This document shows positions 13,871 through 20,386 of a DNA stretch of 24,499 bases, piece by piece (positions within the stretch are counted from its first letter, which is position 1; each line of letters begins with the position of its first letter). Made by a program: the position numbers and the translations under genes. Origin of the DNA: Bryobacterales bacterium (GTDB lineage: Bacteria; Acidobacteriota; Terriglobia; Bryobacterales; Bryobacteraceae); contig PKZC01000355.1 of assembly GCA_003132905.1 (NCBI GenBank), positions 12,019 through 36,517 on the forward strand, in the 5' to 3' direction. The notes under the pieces are model-generated. The model searched no databases, was not told where the DNA came from, and was given only the letters and a program-made list of their open reading frames with translations.

Positions 13871-14311
13871 CTGACCAACGAAGAACGCAAGTCAGTAGCG
13901 ATCGAGTATCTCAAGGCGCTCGACAACGGCGGTTCCACTTCATCCGGCGGTTCCATCTTCGATCTATTCGCGCCCGACGCCCAGGTTTACTTCCCGAAAT
14001 GGGGCGTGGCGAAGGGCAGGGAACAGATCGAGAAGCTGTTCGGGGATGTGGGCAGTAAGCTGAAATCGATCACGCATCACTATTCCGGCTTGAACTGGAT
14101 ATGTTCGGGCGGCGATGTAATTGTGTGCGAAGGCACCAGCCATGGCGAGCACGCGGACGGCCCGTGGCGCGCCGGCGATCCAGATTGGGGTGCGGGCCGC
14201 TGGTGCGACGTGTTTGAGATCCGCGACGGTTTAATCCGGCGCTGCTTCATTTACCTGGATCCGGATTACGCAGGGAAGGACACGGACCGTTATCCGTGGA
14301 TCAAAAGGTAG
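13871..14311 (+). CDS. NTF2/SnoaL-like protein; apparent CTG start
   Basis: A 146-residue protein if started at CTG 13871, reading MTNEERKSVAIEYLKALDNG and onward. The features are those of the NTF2-like cone fold: two N-terminal helices, FDLFAPDAQVYFPKWGVAKG, a middle helix EQIEKLFGDVGSKL, and strands DVIVCEGTSHGEH, GRWCDVFEIRDGLIRRCFIYLDPDY. The first in-frame ATG (14006) would cut away the first two helices and FDLFAPDAQVYFP, so an upstream start is needed. A stop lies in frame at 13859-13861, and CTG 13871 is the only credible start after it. The family includes isomerases, cyclases, hydratases and non-enzymatic binding proteins; none can be singled out. It is tightly packed between the secreted protein (1 base) and the aldolase (9 bases), so it belongs to that operon. 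Confidence 0.78.
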   Translation: MTNEERKSVAIEYLKALDNGGSTSSGGSIFDLFAPDAQVYFPKWGVAKGREQIEKLFGDVGSKLKSITHHYSGLNWICSGGDVIVCEGTSHGEHADGPWRAGDPDWGAGRWCDVFEIRDGLIRRCFIYLDPDYAGKDTDRYPWIKR

Positions 14312-14320
14312 CCCGAGACT

Positions 14321-14971
14321 GTGACCAAACAAGAGGTTCGCGCGCGGATTGAGGAACTCGCCATCGTGCCTGCGGTTCGTGCCGCGAATTCGGAAGACGC
14401 TCTGTTCGCGGCCGAGGCCGTCTCGCGGGGCGGTCTGCCCATCGTCGAACTCACCATGACCGTTCCCAACGCCACCGAACTGATCGCTCACCTGATACAA
14501 AAGCATCCCCACATGGTGGTGGGCGCGGGCACGGTATTAGATTTAGAAACTGCGCGCGCCTGCCTGGCTGCGGGCGCGAACTTCATTACCAGCCCAGGCT
14601 TGGATCTGGACATCGTCGAGTTCGCGGCCCAAGCGGGAGTAATCGTGATGCCGGGAGTTCTGACACCCAGCGAAATCATAGCAGCGGTGAAAGCCGGTGC
14701 CGACTTCGTCAAAATATTCCCCTGCGCCCAGGTCGGCGGCGTCGATTACCTTCGCGCTTTGAAAGGTCCTTTCCCCCACATATCGTTCATCGCGGCGGGG
14801 GGCGTGAATCAGCAAACCGCGGGAAAATATCTGGCAGCCGGAGCTGCCGCCGTGGGTATTGGAACCGACTTGGTACCGCCGCGCGCCATGGCGATTCACG
14901 AGGCGGAGTGGATTGAAGAGCTGGCCCGCAGATACGTGCAGACGGTGCAGCGCTTGCGCCGGCCCAATTGA
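14321..14971 (+). CDS. KDPG/KHG-type aldolase (Eda family)
   Basis: A 216-residue class I aldolase of the 2-keto-3-deoxy-6-phosphogluconate / 4-hydroxy-2-oxoglutarate type, a cytosolic TIM barrel. Glu43 (IVELTM) and the Schiff-base Lys131 (DFVKIFP) align with Glu45 and Lys133 of E. coli Eda; VVGAGTVLDLE and FIAAGGVNQQT supply the phosphate/substrate loops, and LAAGAAAVGIG ends the barrel. It would cleave a 2-keto-3-deoxy acid, such as the product of the IlvD/Edd dehydratase upstream, to pyruvate plus an aldehyde. Whether the substrate is phosphorylated is not clear. The start is GTG 14321, directly before the first helix. It ends in convergence with the minus-strand NTF2-like gene. Confidence 0.88.
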   Translation: MTKQEVRARIEELAIVPAVRAANSEDALFAAEAVSRGGLPIVELTMTVPNATELIAHLIQKHPHMVVGAGTVLDLETARACLAAGANFITSPGLDLDIVEFAAQAGVIVMPGVLTPSEIIAAVKAGADFVKIFPCAQVGGVDYLRALKGPFPHISFIAAGGVNQQTAGKYLAAGAAAVGIGTDLVPPRAMAIHEAEWIEELARRYVQTVQRLRRPN

Positions 14972-14984
14972 GCCAAACCGGCGC
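14956..14984. terminator. Hairpin between convergent genes (possible bidirectional terminator)
   Basis: GCGCCGG (14956-14962) pairs with CCGGCGC (14978-14984) around a 15-base loop that includes the aldolase stop. It sits where the aldolase and the facing NTF2-like gene both end. There is no T-tract on either side, so an intrinsic terminator is only a weak call. Confidence 0.3.
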
Positions 14985-14993
14985 TGCCTGACA

Positions 14994-15470
14994 CTATCGG
15001 TCGTGGGGGCTGCTGGCAATGATTTCGTCGATCTTCTTGATCTTGCCGTCAGCGAACGTGAACCATTGAACGCCGCGGACGCTATAAGGCTGTCCGTTCG
15101 CCTTGAAGAATCCGCTCTCCCGTAACAAACAGGCAATGCGGTCGCCCTGTGAGATGATGTTTTCGATCTCGGGCTTCTGCTCCGCCACCATTGCGAAGTT
15201 TTTGCGGGTTGCGGCCACAACCTCATCGCGACCCCGCCAGGTTCCATCCAGTGGCCCAAATCCACGAATATTCAGTTCAACGTCATCGGTTACCGACCGC
15301 CCGAATGCGTCGAAGTCGCCTTCGATGATGGATTCGAAAGCCGCGTGCAGAACGGCCTCAGGCGCCGCGATGTCATTCGTGACGGCCTTACCCGTCGTTA
15401 GCAGAAATCGATCTTTATATTCAGGGACCAGGGGCACTGAGCAATAATACCTCTGAATTGCTGCATCCAT
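14994..15470 (-). CDS. NTF2/SnoaL-like protein (second copy type)
   Basis: A 158-residue protein of the NTF2-like/SnoaL superfamily, different from the one at 13871. After a 30-residue N-terminal extension come the helix AVLHAAFESIIEGDFDAFGRSV, the strand DDVELNIRGFGPLDGTWRG, the helix DEVVAATRKNF, and a C-terminal sheet PEIENIISQGDRIACLLRE, GVQWFTFADGKIKKIDEII. This is the polyketide-cyclase-like cone with a hydrophobic pocket; many members have no known activity. It lies 8 bases after the secreted protein gene at 15479-16264 and is the last gene of a minus-strand operon led by DUF6152. The start at 15470 is tentative, because the extension is not typical; no signal peptide is evident. Confidence 0.8.
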   Translation of the reverse strand: MDAAIQRYYCSVPLVPEYKDRFLLTTGKAVTNDIAAPEAVLHAAFESIIEGDFDAFGRSVTDDVELNIRGFGPLDGTWRGRDEVVAATRKNFAMVAEQKPEIENIISQGDRIACLLRESGFFKANGQPYSVRGVQWFTFADGKIKKIDEIIASSPHDR

Positions 15471-15478
15471 GCAGCCCT

Positions 15479-16264
15479 TTATTTCTTAACAACTCCCGCG
15501 CCACCGGCCGGCTCGCGAATTGTTTCTTTGTACTTCGCTTCGACGGATGGCACGCACACATCTTCGCGCATTTCTGTTTTCTTGTCCGCCAGCTTGAAAG
15601 TGAATTTCTCGCTGATCCACGGTTTGGTATAGGCTTTGGCATCGGTGAGCGTCATGCTGAGTTCGATGGTATTGTGATCGGCGCGATGATAGCGCTCTTC
15701 CAGGCCCATCTCGTCGCTGTGCGGATGCCCGTCGGCGTCCAGCCACGATCGATCGTCGAATCCGTTCGATTGAACCACGAAAACATCTCCGTCCCACTTG
15801 CCCACCGAGTAGCCGTACCATCGCGGGTCGGGATCTGTTGGAAGCTCGCGCCCGTCAGTCCAGATGGTGCGATAGGTGTAAAACCAATCGAAGAACATGA
15901 TCATTCGATCTGGAAGCTGAATCATTTCGTAGGGATAATTGTTCCAAAAGAGGATGCGCGGGAAACCCATGGGGTCGCAGATCATCATGGGATCGTTCCC
16001 CAGCGGACGCCCCCGGGGACCCAGGCCAGGTTTTGCAGCGTCGTATCTTTGCTGCGCCCATTGCGTCATAGCAGGAGCCGTGGCGCTGAGCGAATTTCTG
16101 GTGCCGCGAACCGGATGTCCCCACCAGATTCCCGCCAGGCTGTGCGGATCGAAGGGCTGATCCTTCTGCGAATCCGGGACCTCCGCATTCAGCGCGGCAG
16201 GCGGACTCTGAGAGTAGATCGCGAACGGAGACAGCAGCGCCAAGGCAACCATTGTTGACGTCAT
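15479..16264 (-). CDS. Secreted protein, 'GIW' family (paralogue 2)
   Basis: A 261-residue exported protein of unknown function. Residues 1-19 are a signal peptide (MTSTMVALALLSPFAIYSQ), followed by a short linker and DPHSLAGIWWGHPVRG. The main domain has PMMICDPMGFPRILFWNNYPYEMIQLPDRMIMFF, IWTDGRELP, RWYGYSVGKWDGDVFVVQSNGFDDRSWLD and DAKAYTKPWISEKFTF. The last four blocks align with the 12919-13869 protein. The N-terminal MMICDP..FPR..L pattern is known in proteins co-encoded with DUF6152. The start ATG at 16264 overlaps the DUF6152 stop (ATGA), indicating translational coupling; a longer reading frame to 16453 runs antisense-like through the DUF6152 gene and is rejected. Confidence 0.82.
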   Translation of the reverse strand: MTSTMVALALLSPFAIYSQSPPAALNAEVPDSQKDQPFDPHSLAGIWWGHPVRGTRNSLSATAPAMTQWAQQRYDAAKPGLGPRGRPLGNDPMMICDPMGFPRILFWNNYPYEMIQLPDRMIMFFDWFYTYRTIWTDGRELPTDPDPRWYGYSVGKWDGDVFVVQSNGFDDRSWLDADGHPHSDEMGLEERYHRADHNTIELSMTLTDAKAYTKPWISEKFTFKLADKKTEMREDVCVPSVEAKYKETIREPAGGAGVVKK

Positions 16265-16659
16265 TGCTGCGGCTGCTCGGAATGATCGGTCACCCGGCCG
16301 TCTGAGGTGACCAGCTTCGCCAAAAAGCCCCGAGGCGCGCCCACTTTGGATGGCCACACAGTGATCGTCACTTCGTCCCCCGGTTTCAAATATTTCCTCG
16401 ACCAACCATACCTGGCGGCCATCATAATCGGCGGGTCCGTTTCGGCCGCCCACTCGGTGGCAAGGCCGCGTTCGTCCTTCACTTCAAACGTGATGTAGAC
16501 GTGCGGATTGACATAGACAAATTCCTTCACGATACCTTTCAGCGTGACGGTCTTCGTCAAATCGTAGGAAACGCGAGATCCGTGATGCGCGAAGGCTTGG
16601 CTGGCGAGTGCGAATAACCCCACCGCCAGGGACCATTTCGCTAACTTTACTCTCGTCAT
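16261..16659 (-). CDS. DUF6152 family exported protein
   Basis: A 132-residue secreted protein. The signal peptide is residues 1-24 (core WSLAVGLFALASQAFA), and the mature protein begins HHGSRVSYDLTKTVTLKG, the hallmark of DUF6152. An OB-fold-like run of beta strands follows: IVKEFVYVNPHVYITFEVKD, EWAAETDPP, YLKPGDEVTITVWPSK. The His-His at the new N-terminus might bind metal, which is inference from the conserved position. A strong GGAGGAGG ribosome site precedes the ATG, and an extended -10 promoter lies just upstream. It heads a three-gene operon with the paralogue-2 secreted protein and an NTF2-like protein. Function unknown. Confidence 0.88.
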   Translation of the reverse strand: MTRVKLAKWSLAVGLFALASQAFAHHGSRVSYDLTKTVTLKGIVKEFVYVNPHVYITFEVKDERGLATEWAAETDPPIMMAARYGWSRKYLKPGDEVTITVWPSKVGAPRGFLAKLVTSDGRVTDHSEQPQQ

Positions 16660-16684
16660 ATGCTACCTCCTCCGAACCAGTGCT

Positions 16685-16693
16685 GTTATATCA
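16685..16693 (-). promoter_or_regulatory. Extended -10 promoter of the DUF6152 operon
   Basis: On the minus strand the sequence reads TGATATAAC, the extended -10 form TGn plus TATAAC. Transcription would begin near 16678, giving a leader of about 20 bases that contains the GGAGGAGG ribosome site. Confidence 0.45.
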
Positions 16694-16750
16694 TGCAGCG
16701 CTGAGAAACGGGATTCAAGGGGTAGCGGCGTCGCGGATCGGCCCGGATGT

Positions 16751-17275
16751 TCAGCAGGCTTTTGCGCCGTCCCAATTCAACCGATCGGCCAACATACCGC
16801 GTATCGCGTTCTGGTCTGCCTCCAGGCCAGAAGGGTCTTCCACCAGAAGCCAACTCAATTCCTGCGTAAATACGCTTCGCGCGGAATCCAGATCGCCACT
16901 TCGCTGGTAATTCAAAGCCCTGTTCCAAGCCAGAACGTTGGTTACTGAATGAGTTTTTCCAAGATGGGTCCGGGCGCTCTCGAAGGCTTCCCGTTCCAGC
17001 AAGCCCGCTTCCGCATCGCGCCCCAAGTCGAACAAGACGGCCGCCAGATCGCCCTTGGCCGCCAGGGATTTCGGATGGTTGCCCCCCACCGTCGAAGTAA
17101 GGAGCTCAAGGGTTTGGTGCAGCAAGCCGGCGGCCCCGTCGAGATCGCCGACCCGCCACAACGCTAGAGCAAGTTGGTGAGCTACACCGAGAGTTTCCGG
17201 ATGATCGGCCCCGTGGAGGTTCGTATACGAATCGAGGTCCTCCAGCAGAGCGACAACGCTTTCGGAACTAGGCAC
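16751..17275 (-). CDS. Tetratricopeptide-repeat protein
   Basis: A 174-residue helical protein with about three TPR units of the kinesin-light-chain-like type: HPETLGVAHQLALALWRVGD, HPKSLAAKGDLAAVLFDLGR, and a third around HSVTNVLAWNRALNYQRSGD. TPRs mediate protein-protein contacts. No signal peptide or membrane helix is seen. The start is GTG 17275, because an in-frame stop lies 10 codons upstream and no ATG is present before the first repeat; it overlaps the end of msrB by 8 bases. The protein starts abruptly with little N-terminal cap, so it may be the remnant of a longer TPR protein. Its presence behind msrA-msrB suggests co-transcription but says little about function. Confidence 0.7.
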   Translation of the reverse strand: MPSSESVVALLEDLDSYTNLHGADHPETLGVAHQLALALWRVGDLDGAAGLLHQTLELLTSTVGGNHPKSLAAKGDLAAVLFDLGRDAEAGLLEREAFESARTHLGKTHSVTNVLAWNRALNYQRSGDLDSARSVFTQELSWLLVEDPSGLEADQNAIRGMLADRLNWDGAKAC

Positions 17276-17855
17276 TTTGCTGCTTGCCGCGAGGGAAGAA
17301 GTTTAAAGAGGCGGAGTTCATGCAATAGCGCAAATGAGTGGGAGGCGGACCATCGTCGAAAACATGCCCCAAATGCGCGTCGCACCGCGAGCACTGCACT
17401 TCGTCTCGCTGCATTCCATGCGAGTTGTCGCCTTGCACCTTGACGTTTTCTTTCGCGATGGGCTGCCAGAAACTGGGCCAGCCTGTGCCGGATTCGAACT
17501 TTGTTTTGGAATCGAAGAGCACCGTATCGCAACAGATGCAATGGTACAGCCCGTCTGCGTGGTTGTTGGCGTACTTGCCCGTTCCAGGCACCTCCGTGCC
17601 GGCCTGGCGCGTCACCTCAAACTGTTCCGGCGACAAACGTTCTTTCCACTCGGCCTCGGGCTTTTCCACTTTTTCGAGCTCTACCACGCCGGTTCGTACA
17701 CCGGACGAATCAAACTCAACGATTCGCACCGTCTTGTTTTTTTCCGACGATGCAAAGGCAGACAAACTCTTAACGGTCATCGCGGCCGGCAAACCACACG
17801 CCAGGGCCTTCAGAAACAGCCTGCGGTGGGATGGGAACACATTGAAATCGGTCAT
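17268..17855 (-). CDS. msrB: Peptide-methionine (R)-S-oxide reductase MsrB, exported
   Basis: A 195-residue MsrB that reduces the R epimer of methionine sulfoxide. Residues 1-37 carry a twin-arginine-like signal (HRRLFLKALACGLPAAM), so the enzyme acts outside the cytoplasm. The catalytic domain shows WKERLSPEQFEVTRQAGTE, the zinc cysteines in CICC and CSRC, ESGTGWPSFWQP, HLGHVFDDGPPPTHLRYC and catalytic Cys178 in RYCMNSASL. Length excluding the signal is normal for MsrB. Its ATG overlaps the msrA stop as ATGA. A thioredoxin-like donor in the same compartment is needed; the DipZ-like gene at 18625 is the obvious candidate. Confidence 0.93.
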   Translation of the reverse strand: MTDFNVFPSHRRLFLKALACGLPAAMTVKSLSAFASSEKNKTVRIVEFDSSGVRTGVVELEKVEKPEAEWKERLSPEQFEVTRQAGTEVPGTGKYANNHADGLYHCICCDTVLFDSKTKFESGTGWPSFWQPIAKENVKVQGDNSHGMQRDEVQCSRCDAHLGHVFDDGPPPTHLRYCMNSASLNFFPRGKQQSA

Positions 17856-18514
17856 TGCTTCGCTCCTTTTAAGAGTTCGGGAAACTCCGCATGCAGGTTC
17901 GTCAACTTAGGCAAGTCGTTGTAGGCGACATAAGGCTGATGCGGATTTCGCGCGACGTAGTTCTGATGGTAAGCTTCCGCGGGATAAAACGCTTGCAGTG
18001 GCGCAACCTTGGTCACAATGTGGCTCCGGAACACCTTGGCATCCGTCAACTGTTGGATATACACTTCCGCGATATGCTTTTGCTCGTCGCTGGTATAGAA
18101 AATTTCCGAACGGTACTGCGTGCCTTCGTCGGGACCTTGGCGATTTAGTTCCGTCGGATCGTGCGCTACTGAAAAGTAAATCTTCAGAAGCTGGCCGAAG
18201 GTAACCTGGGACGGATCGAAGGTAATCTGAACGGACTCCGCATGGCCCGTCGTGCCGGTGCTGACGATCTCATATTGCGCGGTGTTCTTGCTTCCGCCCG
18301 CGTAGCCTGAGATGGCGCTCGAAACGCCCTTGACGGCGTCGAACACGGCTTGCACGCCCCAGAAACATCCGCCCGCCAGGACTACGGTTTCGGACTTCTT
18401 TTCCGACCGGTTCTCATCCACCGCCGGTCCCGGAAGGCTGGCCGCGCTTAAGGTGAAACCCGCAATCAAGCTGATCAGGCCAGCTTGAAGGAAATTAGCG
18501 ATTGGTGCTTGCAT
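17852..18514 (-). CDS. msrA: Peptide-methionine (S)-S-oxide reductase MsrA, exported
   Basis: A 220-residue MsrA that reduces the S epimer of methionine sulfoxide. Residues 1-26 look like a Sec signal (LQAGLISLIAGFTLSAASL). The catalytic Cys50 lies in GGCFWG, followed by SGYAGG, TGHAESVQITFDP, FYTSDEQ and AEAYHQNY, all family hallmarks. No further cysteine follows, so it lacks the C-terminal resolving Cys and must be reduced directly by a partner. ATG 18514 is chosen because AAGGAG stands 9 bases before it and the signal begins there; the frame extends to 18592 but through promoter sequence. Divergent from the DipZ-like gene, 110 bases apart. Confidence 0.93.
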   Translation of the reverse strand: MQAPIANFLQAGLISLIAGFTLSAASLPGPAVDENRSEKKSETVVLAGGCFWGVQAVFDAVKGVSSAISGYAGGSKNTAQYEIVSTGTTGHAESVQITFDPSQVTFGQLLKIYFSVAHDPTELNRQGPDEGTQYRSEIFYTSDEQKHIAEVYIQQLTDAKVFRSHIVTKVAPLQAFYPAEAYHQNYVARNPHQPYVAYNDLPKLTNLHAEFPELLKGAKQ

Positions 18515-18555
18515 CGACTTAGCTCCTTGCCTATGGTTCGCCTTGATAATATCAC

Positions 18556-18591
18556 TTTGGCGATCGTTTTTGGCGGTGTGTATACTAGACA
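18556..18591 (+). promoter_or_regulatory. Promoter of the DipZ-like gene with direct repeat and near-palindrome
   Basis: TTGGCG (18557-18562) and TATACT (18581-18586) are spaced 18 bases, a good sigma70-type pair placing transcription near 18593. TTTGGCG occurs twice (18556-18562 and 18569-18575), 13 bases apart. The -10 box is embedded in TGTATACTAGACA (18579-18591), which is a near-perfect dyad with one mismatch per arm and BlaI/MecI-operator-like size. The spacer also serves msrA on the other strand, where TATTAT (minus) is a possible -10. Confidence 0.5.
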
Positions 18592-18624
18592 TCGTCCGTC
18601 ATACGAGACAAGAGGGAGGATCCC

Positions 18625-20385
18625 GTGATACTGCTGATTCTAGCGTTTCTGGGCGGCGTGCTTACCATCATCAGCCCGTGCATTCTGCCGGTTCTCCCGT
18701 TCGTGTTTGCTAAAGCGGATCAACCGTTTCGCCGGAGCGGGCTGCCATTGCTGGCGGGCATGGCGCTCACGTTTGCGGGATTCGCCGCGATCGCGACGGT
18801 GGGCGGAGCCTGGGTAGTGCGCGCTAATCAATACGGGCGCGTCGTCTCGCTGATTGTTTTGGCGATCTTCGGATTAACGCTCCTCTGGCCGGCGCTGGCC
18901 GACCGGCTCTCCCGGCCTTTCGTGGAGTTAGGCAGCCGGCTGTCCCAACCATCCGCCGACGCTTCCAGCCCCAGTGCGTTCCGCTCGTTGTTGCTGGGTG
19001 TTGCCACCGGATTGCTGTGGGCGCCCTGCGCCGGGCCTATCCTTGTCCTTATTCTGACAGGCGCTGCGCTGGAAGGCGCCAGTGAACGCAGTGTCTTCTT
19101 GCTGCTCGCGTATGCCGCCGGCGCCGCCACTTCATTGGCCGTGGCGCTGCTTGCGGGCGGACGAGTATTCGCAGCGCTGAAGCGCTCCCTCGGAGCGGAG
19201 GTCTGGATTCGCAGCATCCTGGGCGTTGCGGTTTTGGCGGGCGTCGCGGCGATTGCGTTTGGCCTGGATCGCGGCCTGTTGACGCGAGTGGCGCTGGCCA
19301 GCACTTCCGGCTTGGAACAATCGTTAATCGATCGCTTTCATCCTCCGTCTCAAGCTCAAAATGCTCCGCCGAAAAATCCAGGCGGGATGATGATTATGTC
19401 CGCGACCGCTGCAGGGGGGACCGCTGGGCCGCAGACCCTACCCGATCTGTCCGGTGCAGTCTCCTGGCTCAACTCGCCTCCACTGAATAGCGATCGCCTA
19501 AAAGGGCATGTCGTCCTGGTGGATTTCTGGACCTACTCGTGCATCAATTGCCTGCGCTCCATTCCCTACGTTCGAGCCTGGGCGGACAAATATAAGGACA
19601 GCGGCCTGATTGTCATCGGAGTGCATACGCCGGAGTTTGCATTCGAGAAGGATCTCGACAACGTTCGCCGGGCCGTGAGCGAATTGAAAATCAATTATCC
19701 GGTGGCGCTCGACAACGACTACAGAATCTGGAAAGCGTTCAATAACTCATACTGGCCAGCCGATTATCTAGTGGATGCAACCGGCCACATTCGCTTTCAC
19801 CATTTCGGCGAAGGCAAGTACGACGAATCGGAGCAGCAGATCCAGCAACTTCTCAAGGAGCACGACGGGCAGCTTTCCGTGAATGGACTTGTAAAAGTTG
19901 CCGCTACCGGGGCCGAGGCCGCACCAGCCGTCGATGTCGAATCGCCGGAGACCTATGTCGGCTACGATCGCGCCGATAGTTTTATGTCTCCCGGTGGACT
20001 GAAGCAGGATGTTGCGCATCTGTACACGACGCCCAAGCATTTGGAACTCAACCAGTGGGGACTCGCCGGCACTTGGACCGACCATGCGCAGGTTGCAAGT
20101 CTCGACGCTGCGCGTGGCCGGATAGTCTACCGTTTCCACGCGCGTGATCTGCATCTTGTGATGGGACCCGCCGCCGGCGGATCGTCCATCCGGTTCCGCG
20201 TAAGAATAGACGGTCAAGCGCCGGGTGCCAATCACGGAGTGGATACCGACGCCGCCGGCGATGGAAAAATCACCGAGCATCGTCTGTACCAGCTCATCCG
20301 GCAGAAAGGCACGATCGAAGATCGCAGCTTCGAGATCGAGTTCCTGGATGCGGGCGCGCAGGCCTTCGCGTTTACGTTCGGCTGA
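18625..20385 (+). CDS. DipZ-like fusion: CcdA/DsbD transmembrane domain + thioredoxin domain + C-terminal beta domain
   Basis: A 586-residue membrane protein that should move reducing power from cytosolic thioredoxin across the membrane. Residues 1 to about 225 are a CcdA-type six-helix domain with the paired cysteines Cys19 (ISPCILP) and Cys135 (WAPCAGP). Residues about 270-410 are a thioredoxin/TlpA-like domain facing the periplasm, active site Cys306-Ile-Asn-Cys309 in FWTYSCINCLRSIPY, with HTPEFAFEKD and YWPADYLVDATGHI. Residues about 425-586 form a beta-rich domain (ETYVGYDRADSF onward) as in mycobacterial DipZ. The start is GTG 18625, with GGGAGGA just upstream. It is divergent from msrA-msrB, so electron supply to these exported reductases is the likely job. 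It converges with the SMP-30 gene with one base between stops. Confidence 0.9.
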   Translation: MILLILAFLGGVLTIISPCILPVLPFVFAKADQPFRRSGLPLLAGMALTFAGFAAIATVGGAWVVRANQYGRVVSLIVLAIFGLTLLWPALADRLSRPFVELGSRLSQPSADASSPSAFRSLLLGVATGLLWAPCAGPILVLILTGAALEGASERSVFLLLAYAAGAATSLAVALLAGGRVFAALKRSLGAEVWIRSILGVAVLAGVAAIAFGLDRGLLTRVALASTSGLEQSLIDRFHPPSQAQNAPPKNPGGMMIMSATAAGGTAGPQTLPDLSGAVSWLNSPPLNSDRLKGHVVLVDFWTYSCINCLRSIPYVRAWADKYKDSGLIVIGVHTPEFAFEKDLDNVRRAVSELKINYPVALDNDYRIWKAFNNSYWPADYLVDATGHIRFHHFGEGKYDESEQQIQQLLKEHDGQLSVNGLVKVAATGAEAAPAVDVESPETYVGYDRADSFMSPGGLKQDVAHLYTTPKHLELNQWGLAGTWTDHAQVASLDAARGRIVYRFHARDLHLVMGPAAGGSSIRFRVRIDGQAPGANHGVDTDAAGDGKITEHRLYQLIRQKGTIEDRSFEIEFLDAGAQAFAFTFG

Positions 20386-20386
20386 G

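Noticed and set aside
16265..16453. 63-codon N-terminal extension of the secreted protein at 15479-16264
   Set aside because: It overlaps the DUF6152 gene in another frame, and a clear signal peptide begins at ATG 16264 in an ATGA junction.
18515..18592. Longer MsrA start at 18592
   Set aside because: The extra residues are encoded by the divergent promoter region; ATG 18514 has a good ribosome site and starts a signal peptide.
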